Shown here: positions 22,400-35,300 of the stretch, piece by piece
How positions within the stretch are numbered: the first letter of the stretch is position 1
Layout of the letters: each line of letters starts with the position of its first letter
Origin: Anadara kagoshimensis
Taxonomy: Eukaryota > Mollusca > Bivalvia > Arcoida > Arcidae
Length of the DNA: 64,000 nt
NCBI GenBank assembly: GCA_021292105.1
Contig: CM037869.1
Location: 38,820,655-38,884,654 of the forward strand
Direction of reading: 5' to 3'
Position numbers and translations under genes: made by a program
Notes under the pieces: generated by a model
Database searches by the model: none
The model's input: the letters and a program-made list of their open reading frames with translations, nothing else
Told to the model about the DNA's origin: nothing

Positions 22400-25300
22400 G
22401 GTGAAATTTGTTTTACGTCACATCCGCATTTTTGTATCAATTATAATATTTATGGGGAAGCATTTTAGATGTATTTGACTAGTATTCAGCTTCGTCCTTC
22501 TTAACTTCCTGGGACAAATACTCTGGTTGTTGGGGAGGACCAATCCGATAGTGGACAAATGGTTCTAATTGGATTTTTTGAAAAATAATTTTATTCACTA
22601 CTGAACTTTTGTTTTTTTAAAAGAAATGAAAAAAGAACATCCATAAACCAAAAAATAACTATTTACAAAATATTTAACAAAATGATAAACAATTGCTTAT
22701 TTCATAAAAAATTCCACAAAAATCACACCACATTTATCCATAAATAAAACAAAGAATAAAGTCGAGTTATACTCGGAATCCATAACAACTGGAAGACTTC
22801 TTTGGCCTCTAAATTCTCCCGTCGTCAACTAAAAACGAACGATGTACGTAGCATGGTTATAATCCTCATGATATCTTGTGTGTGCAATCTACAAAATACA
22901 TGCTGGGTTAACAAAAACTATCAGGGCTAAGTTCCGATAAGTCTATATGGATATATATTTGAATGGTTAAAAAGGAAAAAGGCGCCTGAAGCTTTACGTG
23001 AGAAATGCCCAGCTTGCTTGCCTAGCGAGCCAATCAAAAACAACATGTTAATTTCTACGACATCAAAAAACCCACTACCTCTTGGCACATTTTGAACATG
23101 ATTGGGAAAAGATTTTGGAAACCGGAAATAATTGCAGAATGAGAACATTTTCAAAAAGCTTATTTAACAAATGTGTTAGACAATTATAGTAAATGGAAAC
23201 GGTTTGTTCCAATATTTTTGCAATTTTTCAATATCACAAATTAAATCACCGGGTTTCTGTTACTATAGTAACAATAACAGTTATAAACTCCCTAAGGCAC
23301 ATCAGAATATTTTGCAAACAATTCTCATTGACATTTTTCTTTAAGAAAATGGAGAAAATAAATGTAGAATCGTATCAAAAGTATGGGACTAAATCCAACG
23401 TCAAGGATTCATAATATATGTATATATACAAATAAAATATAGAAGTATAAGTTAACCCTTACAACCATGAAATGGCATGATCTATTTTGCTTTAATTGGA
23501 CCGTGCCACTGGTTTCTAGGGTAGGGAATAAAATAGGTTAATTTCCAAAGCTTTAAGCTTTTATTTCTGCATAGCTGCAATTCTAGTATTAAAAGCAAAA
23601 TCTAAGTTCCCAATTAGCCCAGTTTTGTGTGCCACCGGTATACAGCAACCAATCGAGTGCTAAGTTCAGATAAAGGCTCCTACTCAAGTCAGTGGAATCC
23701 AAACACCATAAAGCAATACTAATAACAGGCAGCCAGGTAATAATTCTACTTCCTGTACCACACTCGACCTTCTGAATTTCTTATTGAACATTTCATTTTA
23801 TTTTTTTAAATCCCAAATGATCCTCAAAATGAGCCAAATAAATACCACTTAGCAATGATACAAAACAAATTTGGAATATTCAGTCAAATTTTAGAAACTT
23901 TATTATTTTCAGTTGCAAAATTCTTTGAAAAGGTTTTGTTTTTAATTGTCTTTATAATAAGTGGATTCCACTGACTTATAATCCACTCACTCATCTTAGG
24001 AAAATAAATACTGTTCACATTTTGTAACCGACTTGTAGGGAGGAGGCTGTTGTCATGGTAATATCTCCAGTTATAGGACCTAACTTTGTTACTTTGAGCT
24101 TGGTTCACGCCTTGAACCAGTTTGGAGTTATTTAGCACCGAATTTTGACTTCTATTTAAAGTAATCAAACGTAATTATGACATATATTAAAAAAAACACT
24201 TTCATCTCTTTACAACAAATATAATATTTTAAAAACTTTTCTCACTTTGTCAAAATGTTTTTTTTCATTTTTGCTCGCTTTTTTCAAATTAAAAACATTT
24301 TCTCCTTTTTTATAATATACTTATAAAAATTCATAGTAAAATTTTTAATTAAAATTTTTTAAAATGTAAAACTGGTTTTAAATGCATAAATAAATCATGT
24401 GACTGTAAATTCTGTCTAAACTGTTATATTTCAACCAGGACATAAAATTTATAAAATATGACACACAAATAACTTTTAAGTTTTTACTTTAAAACTCGAC
24501 AATGTTGTTAAACGATAAAACCTTTAAATGCCCATTATAGACTTATTTGATAGTTCTTTAAAAATAATTTTCTCATAGCAGTTAAATCTATTATTCGAAG
24601 TAACTAGTAGCATTTTTTTCAAATTTTAAACTCAATGATTTTGTCAAGGTCATATAAGGTCATGTCAAGGTCAGATTTTCTATTTACAACTACTGAACAC
24701 CAATGATTTGAGAAAGACTAAATAGTTTGTCATGCTGCAACAATATCTGCTGCCCTGACCTTTGAACTTCAGCACCATAAAAGATAACCTAATAATTAAT
24801 GATAATTAATGCACACAATTATTTATCTTTGTTCTATGCTCATTAACAGATAATTAAGCCTTCTAAAGAAATGCATGAACAAATGCTAAGTTTTCATGAA
24901 GGAACACATTACAGTTTAAAGTGCATGGAGCACATTTACACATAATGTTAGTTAAGATTATGCATAATTCTGAGTTGTTTTAAAATAAAATTCAGCTGTC
25001 TATAACTAAGTGCATATCCCTTGTTTTCAAACATTAATTTTTTTGGTTCAATTATGCCATTTCTTGTAGTCATTTGGACTTAAGGGAAAATATCTCCATT
25101 TCTGAATATTTTTTCTCAGATTATGAACACTCTGCGAGTCATTTATATATAAACCAGCTATATGGGACGGTCTCATATGAATATCTCCATTTTTTTTAAA
25201 AGTTACAAAGTTCAACCTACACTTTTTGTATTTTCACCAAAAATGAACAACTACATTTTTTAAATTTAATTTTATTCTGAACTAATTTTTTTTTTACAAA

Positions 25301-27939
25301 CATATGTTTTTGTTTCAAATCACTTAAGGTAAATGTTTTAATGTTTGCTTACATATTTTTTCAGATCTTGTTCATAATGAATTTAAAGAAGAAATTTACC
25401 ATATGTTTATAATAAAAGTACTCAAGAATGATGTTAAGATCTTGTGCATTTTAAAGTCAAGAAATTTCGATCTTTCTATGGAAAGAAAGAAGTGAACAGT
25501 ATTTGTGAAAAGTATCATCCACAACTAAGTCACTAATATATATATAGTGTAAGTAATGGTAGCTGGCTGGCGGTGTGTAAAACGCGCATAAATACCCTTG
25601 ACCTTCAAAGTGAAAGTTCAAGGTCAAAGGATAATAAAACCAAATAATATATAAATATACAGTGAGATCATGCAAATAACATGAAATAAGAAGGACAAGA
25701 CAATAAAGAAGAACAGGTACACATGAATACATCTTGTAATCATTGGTTTGGTGTTTATTACAAACGAACGGCCTCTTAAAGAGTCTCATAAAGCATTGCA
25801 GACGATACAAATGATTAAAGCACTGTGACGATCATGATCATACATAAATCATCGTCAGCGAAAAGCATTAAGCAAATTCTACAAGTAATATAGCAATATA
25901 AGTATGACCTTTATATATATAGTTCAAGGTCGTTCATTTCATTAATTAATTAATTCATATGTAAAACAGAATTATATGACAATTTGATACACATAAATTT
26001 GTCCATCACCGGAGGAGGAAGTATGGCTTTTGTTTTCTTTTCATTTTTAAATTAATGAAAATTCTACATTGGCATGCATGTTGTTTTGTCAATATACATA
26101 TATCTATATATATGGTTAAAAGCAGTGAAATATTAAAATCAGTTGTTAGATCGATCATCCATGATTTTCCGTTTTCCGTTCAAAAAAACTTCACAAGTCA
26201 CCTTCCTTACACATAATCAACTCTTTCTTATCTAAAAACAGTACTGTTCTTATGATCTTAATATCACAAAATATCCTCGTTCCTGAAATACATCCATCGC
26301 AAACGTCAACCATCAATCAAGCATGGTTTTGTATTGGTTATTGTTCTTCTACTGCATTCTGCAAACAGCAATGGACATTTAAGTCCGCGCCTGAACTGTT
26401 TAACAGTTCTACTTTGTACTGGTTTTCACACAAAAGCTAACAAAGCATATTAATTATAATGAGCCCAGTCATGCATCAGTGACTTGGGTATATGATAATG
26501 TAATATTAGAAATATACCACATAGTGAGTTTGTACATAAAAACATCCATGATCAGTCGAATAACAGACACACGTACAATTATACATCACACTGTCGGTCG
26601 TCTTGGCAACTCGATAATCATCATCAACGAAATCAGTCCAAGACTTTTTAATATTTCCGGACTTCATAACGACGGAAAATATCTTGAAAGTGGAACATCA
26701 GATGCCCTTCTTTCATGTAAAATAGTAAATGGATGAAATTTTTTCCCAAAAAATAAATGATTTTTTTTTGTCATTGTAACAATGAAACAACAGAAAATAT
26801 GGCATTTTGATCCTCTTGTGTTTCACACTTAGAGAATTACTACATATAATATTCATAATAATAATAATATATATATATGTATATATATAAAATGATATAT
26901 ACGGGAATTCAAAAACTGGAGAATTATTTTACAAAAGGGGGAATAATTACAATCAGTGCGGAAGTACCCATACTCATGTGACATATACTGAACACAATAC
27001 GGAATTTTCCTCTAAAAACCATGTAATATCACATTGCACAACATTTATCATTATTTTCATGTTTTCATGTTGAATGGCTGTTTTCAAGTTTTTCTCTATA
27101 TAATATAACAATTAAAAAACAAATGCAGCACAGTTTATTTATATGGCACTTTAAAACAGGCTTTGCATAATGCTGTAAAAATAAAAGTGTAATTTTTTGT
27201 TGATTCTTAACCGGTGTATCTGTGTAGTTTAAAAATGGTAACTTTTGAAGTCATTGAAATTAAAAACTTTTGTTTATAGAAAAACATTACTACTTGTCTT
27301 TTCTCCGATAGGTATGGTGTCTGTGGAAGAAAATCGTCTGAAGACAAGATAGTCCAAGAAAAGAAACAACAAACTTGAAAAAGATAGTAATTTCTCTAAA
27401 AATGCGAGTTCTTTTGAAAAACTCGAAAAAAGGGAAGCACCATTTTAAGCATTTCAAATATAGCAAAAACTGTTTATAAAAGACCTCTAGCTCACAAAAT
27501 TAAAGTATCATGGCCGCCTTCTCTAATATACCCTGTTTAAATTTTAAAATAAATTTCAGAGAAATTCGCAGAACAGTTGATGGGTGAGGACTTTTTTTAC
27601 TGATTTTTGCCAACACTGCCTCGATATTATTTAACCACATGGTTTTTTGTTTGTTTTTGTTTTTAAATTTAAAAAATTTTAAAATTTAAAACTAATTTTC
27701 ATAAATAATTAAAAAAATTTTGTTGAAAAATGCAACAATTCAACTTTGAATAATAAACAAAACAATTTAACTTCAACAAATACAGAAAACAGGATTCATT
27801 AATACAATTTTCTATAAAACTTTAGAGCAGTCACTGATGCTATAACTAGCCCAGTCATGTATAACATATCTGCTTATATTAATGAAAAATTTCAGTGTCT
27901 CATTTTTTTTAGTCAAAATGGTTTCAGCTATTTGTATTC

Positions 27940-28140
27940 AAATAGTCAAACGATTTAAGTGGCTTTTATTTGTGTAGTTAGAATGGATTTAGCTGCTCAA
28001 AGTTGTGTAGTTAGAATGGATTTAGCTGCTCAAATCTGTGTAGTTAGAATCGTTTAAGCTGATAGAATCATTTCAGACACTCATATTTGCGTTTAGAAAA
28101 GGTTTAAGCTGCTATTTGCGTAGTCAGAACAGTTTCTGCA
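27940..28140 (+). repeat. degenerate tandem repeat of TAGTTAGAATGGTTTAAGCTG type
   Basis: TGTGTAGTTAGAATGGATTTA then GCTGCTCAAA occurs twice exactly near 27973 and 28005, with four or five looser copies (AGTCAAAATGGTTTCAGCT, AGTCAGAACAGTTTCTGC) on either side. Confidence 0.7.
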
Positions 28141-28864
28141 GTTCTGATGATGACTGGTTGCCTAGCCCTTTCTTTTCGTTTTGCTTGAAAATTAACAAAG
28201 CTGCTATGCAATAATAATAACAATAATCACATGATCAACATGAGTATGGGTACCAGTTTATCGTTTAACATGACAAAGTAACAACATTTCATATAGATAG
28301 ATCACACGAAAAAATAACAATAATTATACCTAATAGTTCATAACTACGTATGTAATCAACATATCACATCATATATATATATTATACCACGTGACAACTT
28401 AATGACTAATCGTAAGTATCAGGTGTTTCCATGGAAACAAGAGTCATAATGTCCCTTAAAAAAGGGTCCCTAATTCAAAGAAAATTGCCGCTTATGCAAA
28501 ATAACTTCAGCAGTTGGATCTGTAAAGATCTGCTCATAGTTTGGATGTGATCAGTTTTCTTCTTCTCCATTTTCAAGATTTTTCATTTCGACATCTTTTA
28601 AAATTGTATTGATTTTTCTTATTTTTTATGCCTTTTTTAACAGATTTTTGCCATTTTTCATGTTTTGCTTTGATAAGGTTTTAAGGGTTTTTTTTTTACA
28701 ATGGCAAATAAAAAACTTTGAATGTTATGAATGTCTTTAGTTATATCAAAAAATTAATACAATTCAACGTGTTTAAATTTTTCAAAATTCTTTTAGCAAC
28801 AAATAAATTATAGATGTCAAACATATTAGATACCACACTGTTATTCACTCGATGTCGTATGGGC

Positions 28865-29095
28865 TGGTTTAACATGGGACAAAATGACTTGGGTAACAAT
28901 GCTTAAAGAAAATGACCAAGGACTCAGTCTCATTTGGGCTGGTTTTAGCAAAACAAGAGGCAAAATGACTTGGGTTACAATGTTTTTCGGCCAAATTGAC
29001 CATGGACTCAGTCTCATTTAGGCTGATGTTAGCAAAGCAGAGGGGCAAAATGACTCTGGTTACAATGCTATAAGGCCAAAATGACCCTGTACCTA
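28865..29095 (+). repeat. tandem repeat of about 82-85 bp, three copies
   Basis: AAAATGACTTGGGTAACAATG, then GACTCAGTCTCATTTGGGC, recurs near 28880, 28963 and 29046 with substitutions. It creates a 76-codon minus-strand frame with internal repetition, which I do not regard as a gene. Confidence 0.8.
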
Positions 29096-29729
29096 ACATT
29101 AAGATCTAGCCAATGAGTGACCAACATCAATAATGGTGATGATACCAAACAAACACATACCAACTTGGTTGGGTTTCAATATGAAAAAAAAACCTAAAAC
29201 AATCCAGTTATATGGCATCATAAAAAACAACAGTTGGAAACTTAAAAAAAGATTAAAAAAGAAATTTGTAGAATTTTTTTTTCATATGTACAGTTCAGAT
29301 ATCATGTTATTGTAGCACTATTTCTAACTACCGAGGACCGGTTCTAAATCAGTACCAAAAAACAAAAATAATAATAATAATAATAATAATTCATTTCGGG
29401 CTTAGAGCCCAGTACAATAAAATTTGAGAAAAAAATAGTAATAATAAATGCAGATTTAGTGGATTTTAAATATTTTGAATATACAATAAAACAAGTTTTT
29501 AATTACTTTTATCTTTTTTAATAAAAAAACAAAATTTATATTCTTGGAATGGGATTTCTATATTTATATCAATTTTTTATTTTGCATTATTATTTCTCTT
29601 TAATTATCCAAAAAAATATAATTTATATCTAAGTGCACGTTTCTATATATTCCTTACTGCTGTGTGTATTTTTGTGTGTCTCTAAACAAGCTTGTTCATT
29701 TAATTTTTAGCATGTTACCAAAGTGACAT

Positions 29730-29770
29730 AGTTATCTCCCTTGTGACAGAATAGTTTAAGGGAGATAACT
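29730..29770. repeat. 13-bp perfect inverted repeat (AGTTATCTCCCTT)
   Basis: AGTTATCTCCCTT (29730-29742) and AAGGGAGATAACT (29758-29770) form a perfect 13-bp stem with a 15-nt loop. A third related word (CTTATCTCCCC) follows at about 29799. The same word recurs at several sites in the right half of the window. Confidence 0.85.
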
Positions 29771-31771
29771 TGTTATCAAGGGACAACTAGTAACTACTTA
29801 TCTCCCCTCTGTAACTTATTGCTAAAAGATTTTTTTGAAGTTTTAAATTTTTAAAATATATTGTGAAAGCTGCAGTATTGATAAAAATGTTAATTTCATA
29901 TCGATAAAAAATAATATTAACAAACATGAAACATTCCAAATAATACTTTTATGAAACATTATGTAGTTAAAACAAAATTATGTATTTTATTTTCAACCCC
30001 AAATTTCAAGATGGCACAATCCAGTGCTTTGAATTTAGATCAAGCCAAAATTATATAGGGATGTAGGGTTTTTTATGTAAGCAACTGTAGTACAAGAACA
30101 GAAAATAAAATAAAATCACCTTCAAGGATTGAAAGCAAATATTTTTTTTATTTTTTTAAGTACCAATTTTTTTAAATATCTGAATATCAAATATAATAAA
30201 TATCTTGCTTCTTCAAACAGATAGAAAAATGCATATTTAATTGAATTAACTGCAGGAAAAAAGCCTCTTCTAAAATGTTTATATCACACAAACCCTATTT
30301 CAGGTCAAATTGGAAATTTTATTTATTTATTTGGACCCCTGTATGCTAAATTGTGCTCCCTGAATTTACATCACATTTACAACTTTTTGGGGTAAAAATT
30401 GATTAAACATGGGTTAATTCTTGGGACAATTTTTGTTTTTCTGAATTAAAAAAAGCCAAAAGCTTTCAATTTTAAAAATGAAAATCAAATAAATAGAAAA
30501 TTTAATTTCTTAGAAAAAGAAAATTTTACGACCCTATACTTGCTAACTTTTTAATGCACAGCATAATTTTTATAAAATTTTGAGTTAAAGCAAAGTCTTG
30601 CAGTTTTGTGTTATTTTTTTTTTGCTGAAATGCTATTTTCTGCGGAATAGATATTTTCTGCTGAACATCATATATAACTATACGAACCACATTTGATATG
30701 TTAACATGAATTACGTACGTAGGTATATAATCTGAACAACTAGTGTATATTTCAATTTGGTATGAAAATTTTTGAGACATATATGTATGTGAATATTATA
30801 TATATACAAAACAAAATTTAACTTTAACACTTTTCATCACAAAATAATTAATATAATAATAATTAATAATAATTAAAAACTTCATTCATATTATCTGCAA
30901 TTAATTTTACATTCTAGAATTAATCATTTTTGTTTGTCTTGGATGCAGGTTAAACGGCCATTTTTTACAAATTTGAAATTGAAACACAATGAGCTGATGG
31001 GTACTTTTCTGTATCTAGGAGCTAAAATGCCCACTGTTCCAAGTTCAAAATTTCCATGATGATCCGGTTCCTATAGTTTCAAACAGAAGTTGTCCAAAAT
31101 TCACCAAAGTAACTATAGATCAACTATAGTAGCAAACAGAAGTAGTCCATAAGTTATGATTTTTCCATTGAAATTATCCAATTTAATGTCTTACTTTTTA
31201 CCCAAATTGTAAAATAGATATTTTTCTCTATTTATGCAATTTAAAAAAAAATTGAAATTGAGAAATTTGTATGTAAAATTCAGAAAATTTTCATATGAAT
31301 ATGACCAGCTATTACACTACCTATAAAATGTTACTATACTTACACCTGCCACCACTATTAAAAATGGACTTTTTAGTAACTATGGCAATAGACTGTAAAC
31401 AGTGATAATTCAAATTTTAAAAAAATTGTATAAAACAAATTTTTTGCTATAAGTGTAATAATTATCATTATTTATAACATAAAAACATCTTGAAGACAAG
31501 AAAAAATCGACTTCAATATTACATTTGTAAAAAGATTTAAGAAATAATTTGTTTATGGCACGTAATACTTCCTGTGTAACCGGAAATTTCTGAGGCAAAA
31601 AAATCTTGTCGTTGCAATCTTTGTTAGGTAACTATTTCATGATAAGACATTTGTTGTTCTAGCATTCCCTACTTCTCCAGAAAATTATCTCTCCAGTTTT
31701 TTTCGCCGTAAACTTAATTTATGGTTTATCATCCATTGCAGAAGACATAAATTTCCGATCGCAGAAGTTGT

Positions 31772-32085
31772 GTATATCGTCTGATATTTCCGATCTCAAA
31801 AATTGTGTATATCATCTGACAATGATCCTAAAAATTTAGAGATTAGGACATTTTGAATGGATATAATCCAAATCCGATCCTGGAAATTGTGTGTATCATA
31901 TTTCAGATTCCTGTTTTCAGATATATCATCTGATATTTCCGATCTCAAAAATTGTGTATATCGTCCAACAATGATCCTAAAAATTCAGAGATTAGTGGAC
32001 ATTTTGAATGGATATAATCCAAATCCGATCCTGGAAATTGTGTATATCACATTTCAGATTCCTGTTTTCATATATATCATCTGAC
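31772..32085 (+). repeat. 151-bp tandem duplication
   Basis: The block GATATTTCCGATCTCAAAAA through GGATATAATCCAAATCCGAT and CAGATTCCTGTTTTCA occurs twice, offset by 151 bp, with few differences. A partial third start lies at 31755. It lies 1.3-1.6 kb downstream of the muscleblind stop, within the possible 3' UTR. Confidence 0.85.
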
Positions 32086-33340
32086 AACGATTTGGAAAAT
32101 CAAGTCCATCTTCCGGCAATGATCATGGAAATAACAAATATCAAAATTTTAAATGCTGCAAAAATTCCACATTACACAGACTCAATAAAACAACATATTG
32201 TTCACATAATAATAATAACGGTTTAGTGTGCACCTTGTGTGATTGCACCAGGTTTTTATCTTCCATCAAAATATATATTGTACAACAGTAGGTATCTAAA
32301 ACCTAAATTCATAACAATTCTAGTTCATATCATATCATACAAGATTTGTTAAAAACGGCGATTATAAACCGAGCATTATATTGAAGCAAAGGACTCCGCC
32401 GGCAAGATTACAAGTTTCTACGGCAACAGCATGTTGTACTTTTATACAAAAAATTTGACATAAATCTTGGTGTATGTATATATATAAAAAGAAAAAAAAC
32501 AACAAAGATATGCCTTAGACAGTGTCCAATTGGCATGCACCATTAATTAAAAAAAACACCAAGAAAATTTACGTTTTGTATAAAAGTACAATTCCAAATG
32601 CACATTACCATATAAGGCTTTTATTAATTATCTGAAACAGCCAATGGGAAGCAGCGAAACTTTTCAGTTTATTACAAAGCTAAAGCAAATACCCCATATT
32701 ACCATGGTGATGAAGAAACAGGTTATTAACGCCCCAATTAAAAAAAAAGTTAGCACAGACCAAACGCAGAAAGTGGGTTAACTTGATAGCTTAAAACACA
32801 AAACAAAAGTCAAGAGTGAAAAACAAAATACACCCAAAATTATGGATAAATCTAATGAATTGAGCAATTTGATATTTTTTGTGGAGAAATTCAAAAACAA
32901 AAAATTTAGTAAAAAACTAAAATCAGCATAGTTAACTCACAAACTTATAACATTACAAGTTGTAAAAACTACAAATACAATTTTTTCTAGATTCAAATAA
33001 TAAAAAAAATAATTAATAAATTCACTAAAGGTAGAAATATTGACTAAGTTTAAACATCATTCCCCTATAAAATATCTAGGAGAATAGTAAACCATTCTAA
33101 AATATATAAATTGGGGTAATTCTTCATTTTTTTTAAAAAAAACATCACAAATTATCACTGGTTTTCTTATTTTCAAAAAAGTTTAACAGCACCAGTTTCC
33201 ATGGAGACAGTCATAACATTATCCAATGGCAAGGAAGATCTCCAATGGTTGTCATGGAATCATCCAATCAAATCAATTCATTCTGGATGATAAAACATTG
33301 TTTGAACCTCAGATGTCATTAAGTAGATTTCACTTTTTCC

Positions 33341-33459
33341 CTATTTACTATTTGGAAGAGGTATTGGAATATGGTAATATTTGCACATGGGGCGCGAACA
33401 CTTCCCTCGAACTGAATCACGACAGACTGTTACTCGACCGTCCATCACTTCAACATAAT
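33341..33459 (-). CDS. MBNL: MBNL last coding exon with a sixth CCCH zinc finger and stop
   Basis: The exon completes a split Asp codon, adds 38 residues and stops at TAG (33343-33341). It carries a second intact C-x7-C-x4-C-x3-H finger at exon residues C12, C20, C25 and H29 (VCRDSVRGKC then SRPMCKYYH). It is preceded by YVEVMDGRVT, which resembles the VENGRV link between MBNL1 fingers 1 and 2. The His-to-Cys distance from the preceding finger is 15 residues, against 16 between fingers 3 and 4 in this protein, so the two terminal exons form a third tandem pair. The tail after the finger is IPIPLPNSK. The acceptor is TTTTTTTGCAG and the incoming phase is 1. Confidence 0.9.
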
Positions 33460-33539
33460 CTGCAAAAAAATACAAATGCATGCAATTACAAAAAGATCAT
33501 TAGAATAGCACTAGGGTAGAAATAAATGGAGTGGATTAA

Positions 33540-33712
33540 TGGAGTGGCGGGTGTATCTAGCTTAACAGGAGGTGCTTACCCCTTCCGCAGCACTCAGGCT
33601 CACCTCCCTGGTGGGAGTTCATGTGTGTAACCTAACATGTCAGTTCCAAAGTATTAACTTTGCTTCTGGATTGTGATTCCGACATGGATTAGTATGTTTG
33701 TTTTTGATGACA
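33540..33712 (-). mobile_element. family A repeat, reverse, in the last MBNL intron
   Basis: GGCGGGTGTATCTAGCTTAAC, CCTTCCGCAGCACTCAGGC and GGATTGTGATTCCGACATGG place it clearly in family A. It is the only copy right of 19 kb. In the MBNL transcript it lies in sense orientation relative to the family's reverse strand, between the finger 5 and finger 6 exons. Confidence 0.85.
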
Positions 33713-33958
33713 CCACAGTCAAGAGTTTTTCTACTTATAAAAAGTCAGGGTTAGAAAGAAAGTAAAACCTTTTCTTTATTGCCACTATTGTTCATAAAGT
33801 TTTTGGCAATAAGAAAATAACTGGAAAGAAATCAAACATGAAAGAAAATGCTTTTGGACTTCAAAATACAGGGGCAGTAAGTGAGGTAGGAAATTTTTAC
33901 AAGGTCTTCCTCTGTTGCAAATGTATTGTGACTAGATTTTGTATATAAAATCAATGTA

Positions 33959-34137
33959 CAGTCCAACCTGTCTTAAAGGCCACCTCTTTATAAAGGTCAC
34001 CTGTTTATAAAGGCCAGTAGAATTGTATCCCAATTGTTCTTTATTCACATTTTTTGAACCTGTATATAAAGGCAACCTGCCAATTAAAGCCATTTTTACT
34101 GGCTCCCTTGGGTGGCCTTTATAGACAGGTTTGACTG
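33959..34137 (+). mobile_element. MITE family D, 179 bp, in the last MBNL intron
   Basis: CAGTCCAACCTGTCTTAAAG at the left and CCTTTATAGACAGGTTTGACTG at the right form inverted ends of about 27 bp. TA flanks both sides (33957-33958 and 34138-34139). It is close in sequence and identical in length to the copy at 14399-14577. A right-end fragment of the same family lies at 46733-46812. Confidence 0.9.
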
Positions 34138-34354
34138 TACATTTTTATAGCAAGCTGTCCATGTAAGAACCATTATTGTAGCTATGGTTGATGTTATTTT
34201 GTTTAACATCAAATCAGCAATTTTTCAACTATTCAGGATGAGATAATTTTTTATAAATCGCTAAGGATTAAACTCATAACAGGTTCATATGGTCTGCCTT
34301 GTTCTGTTTCAATGCAAATTTACCAAAGAATAAACAGTCAAAAAAAATACTTAC

Positions 34355-34439
34355 CCTCCAAAACATGCACATACTTGCAGTTTGGCCGATTACAAAGGCC
34401 CAATTTAAAATCTCGGCATGCTGGGAGGGTGTCCAGCAA
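34355..34439 (-). CDS. MBNL: MBNL C-terminal exon with a fifth CCCH zinc finger, 85 nt
   Basis: The exon encodes 28 residues plus one base. It contains an intact CCCH finger, C-x7-C-x4-C-x3-H, at exon residues C8, C16, C21 and H25 (ACRDFKLGLC then NRPNCKYVH). The motif matches MBNL fingers in CR(D/E)F, the basic-Gly spacing and CKY before the His. Its x4 spacing is that of fingers 2 and 4. The acceptor is CAG after a 68-nt AG-free A/T stretch, and the donor is GAGG then GTAAG. Phase is 0 in, 1 out, matching both neighbours. Canonical vertebrate MBNL1-3 end without such a finger. It could be a lineage-specific or alternative C-terminus. The coding call is strong because the motif, splice sites and frame agree. 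Confidence 0.9.
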
Positions 34440-35214
34440 CTGAAAAATTAAATATTAAGTACAATTTTAAATTTCATATATACATACAGAAATTAATTAT
34501 GTTCAAAACAACTGGAAAACAAATGCTTTTTGACCAATCAAAAATTTTTATTTAATAATCATTTTTGATTGGTTAAAAAACATATTTCTTAAGCCAATCG
34601 CAAACTGACTTTAGTCAACATCTTTGATCAATAAATATATTTTATATTTGTGAACAAATTGGCTTCTGATAAAGAATTTTACAGGTATAAGGTCTTTAAG
34701 GGTGGTTATATGACTAGTGTGGATTTACAATTTCTGATGCAAGAATAGCAATTTTTCCATAGTTTTCACGACATTTTTTCAGAGTCCAAAATCTATTCTT
34801 GAAAGACTTAGATAAAAGAAAAGGAAAACAAAGGAAAGTTCAGAAAATGTTGTGGTAGTTATTAATTTTAAATACCCAAAACATTCCAGATAAAAAAAGA
34901 AAAAAGAAATTTATAACAAAATTTCAAAATTTTAAAGTAAATAAAAGAAGAGAATAAGAATTTAACAAAAGAAAAAGACAACATATATTTTAGCCAAAAT
35001 AAAGATATATCTGAAAACTAATTTGAAAAAAAACCAAGAGGTTAAGTAAAGTTGGCAATTGCAACTTCTGGCAATTCCAGAAATGCAGAACTAAAAGATA
35101 TCCTAACTCCCCCCCACCCCAACAGAATTCCAAATATATCCAAGAAAATGCAATAATTTTCTTGGCAGAAGTATTGCAATATTTCAGTTGAATAAGGGAT
35201 GGTATAACAATAGA

Positions 35215-35216
35215 AA

Positions 35217-35259
<43 letters not shown>

Positions 35260-35300
35260 AAATTGTTTAAACTGCAAAAAAAAAAAAAAAAAAATTAACA
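35215..35300. repeat. AAAT microsatellite and A-run
   Basis: About twelve AAAT units (35215-35261) and a nearby run of A (about 35276-35295). It inflates a 139-codon minus-strand frame that I reject as a gene. A 27-bp T-run lies at about 35887-35912. Confidence 0.9.

Larger units (their letters stand above)
22400..33340 (-). other. probable MBNL 3' UTR and downstream flank
   Basis: No conserved protein is visible here. The first AATAAA hexamers on the transcribed strand are at 32673-32668 and 32625-32620, about 0.67 and 0.72 kb after the stop. Many more follow, so the true 3' end cannot be fixed. The region is AT-rich and free of repeat families A-D, which crowd the sequence left of 21 kb; it has only local tandem repeats, listed separately. 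Long 3' UTRs are usual for muscleblind genes. The longest open frame (25457-25810, minus, 117 codons) has an ordinary AT-rich random composition and no recognisable domain. Confidence 0.4.

Noticed and set aside
25457..25810. Minus-strand frame of 117 codons
   Set aside because: AT-driven composition with no recognisable motif. It lies in the probable MBNL 3' flank. I cannot fully exclude a small gene but see no support.
28869..29099. Minus-strand frame of 76 codons with internal repeats
   Set aside because: It is a by-product of the 82-85 bp tandem repeat.
33226..33519. Plus-strand frame of 97 codons
   Set aside because: It is the antisense of the last MBNL coding exon.
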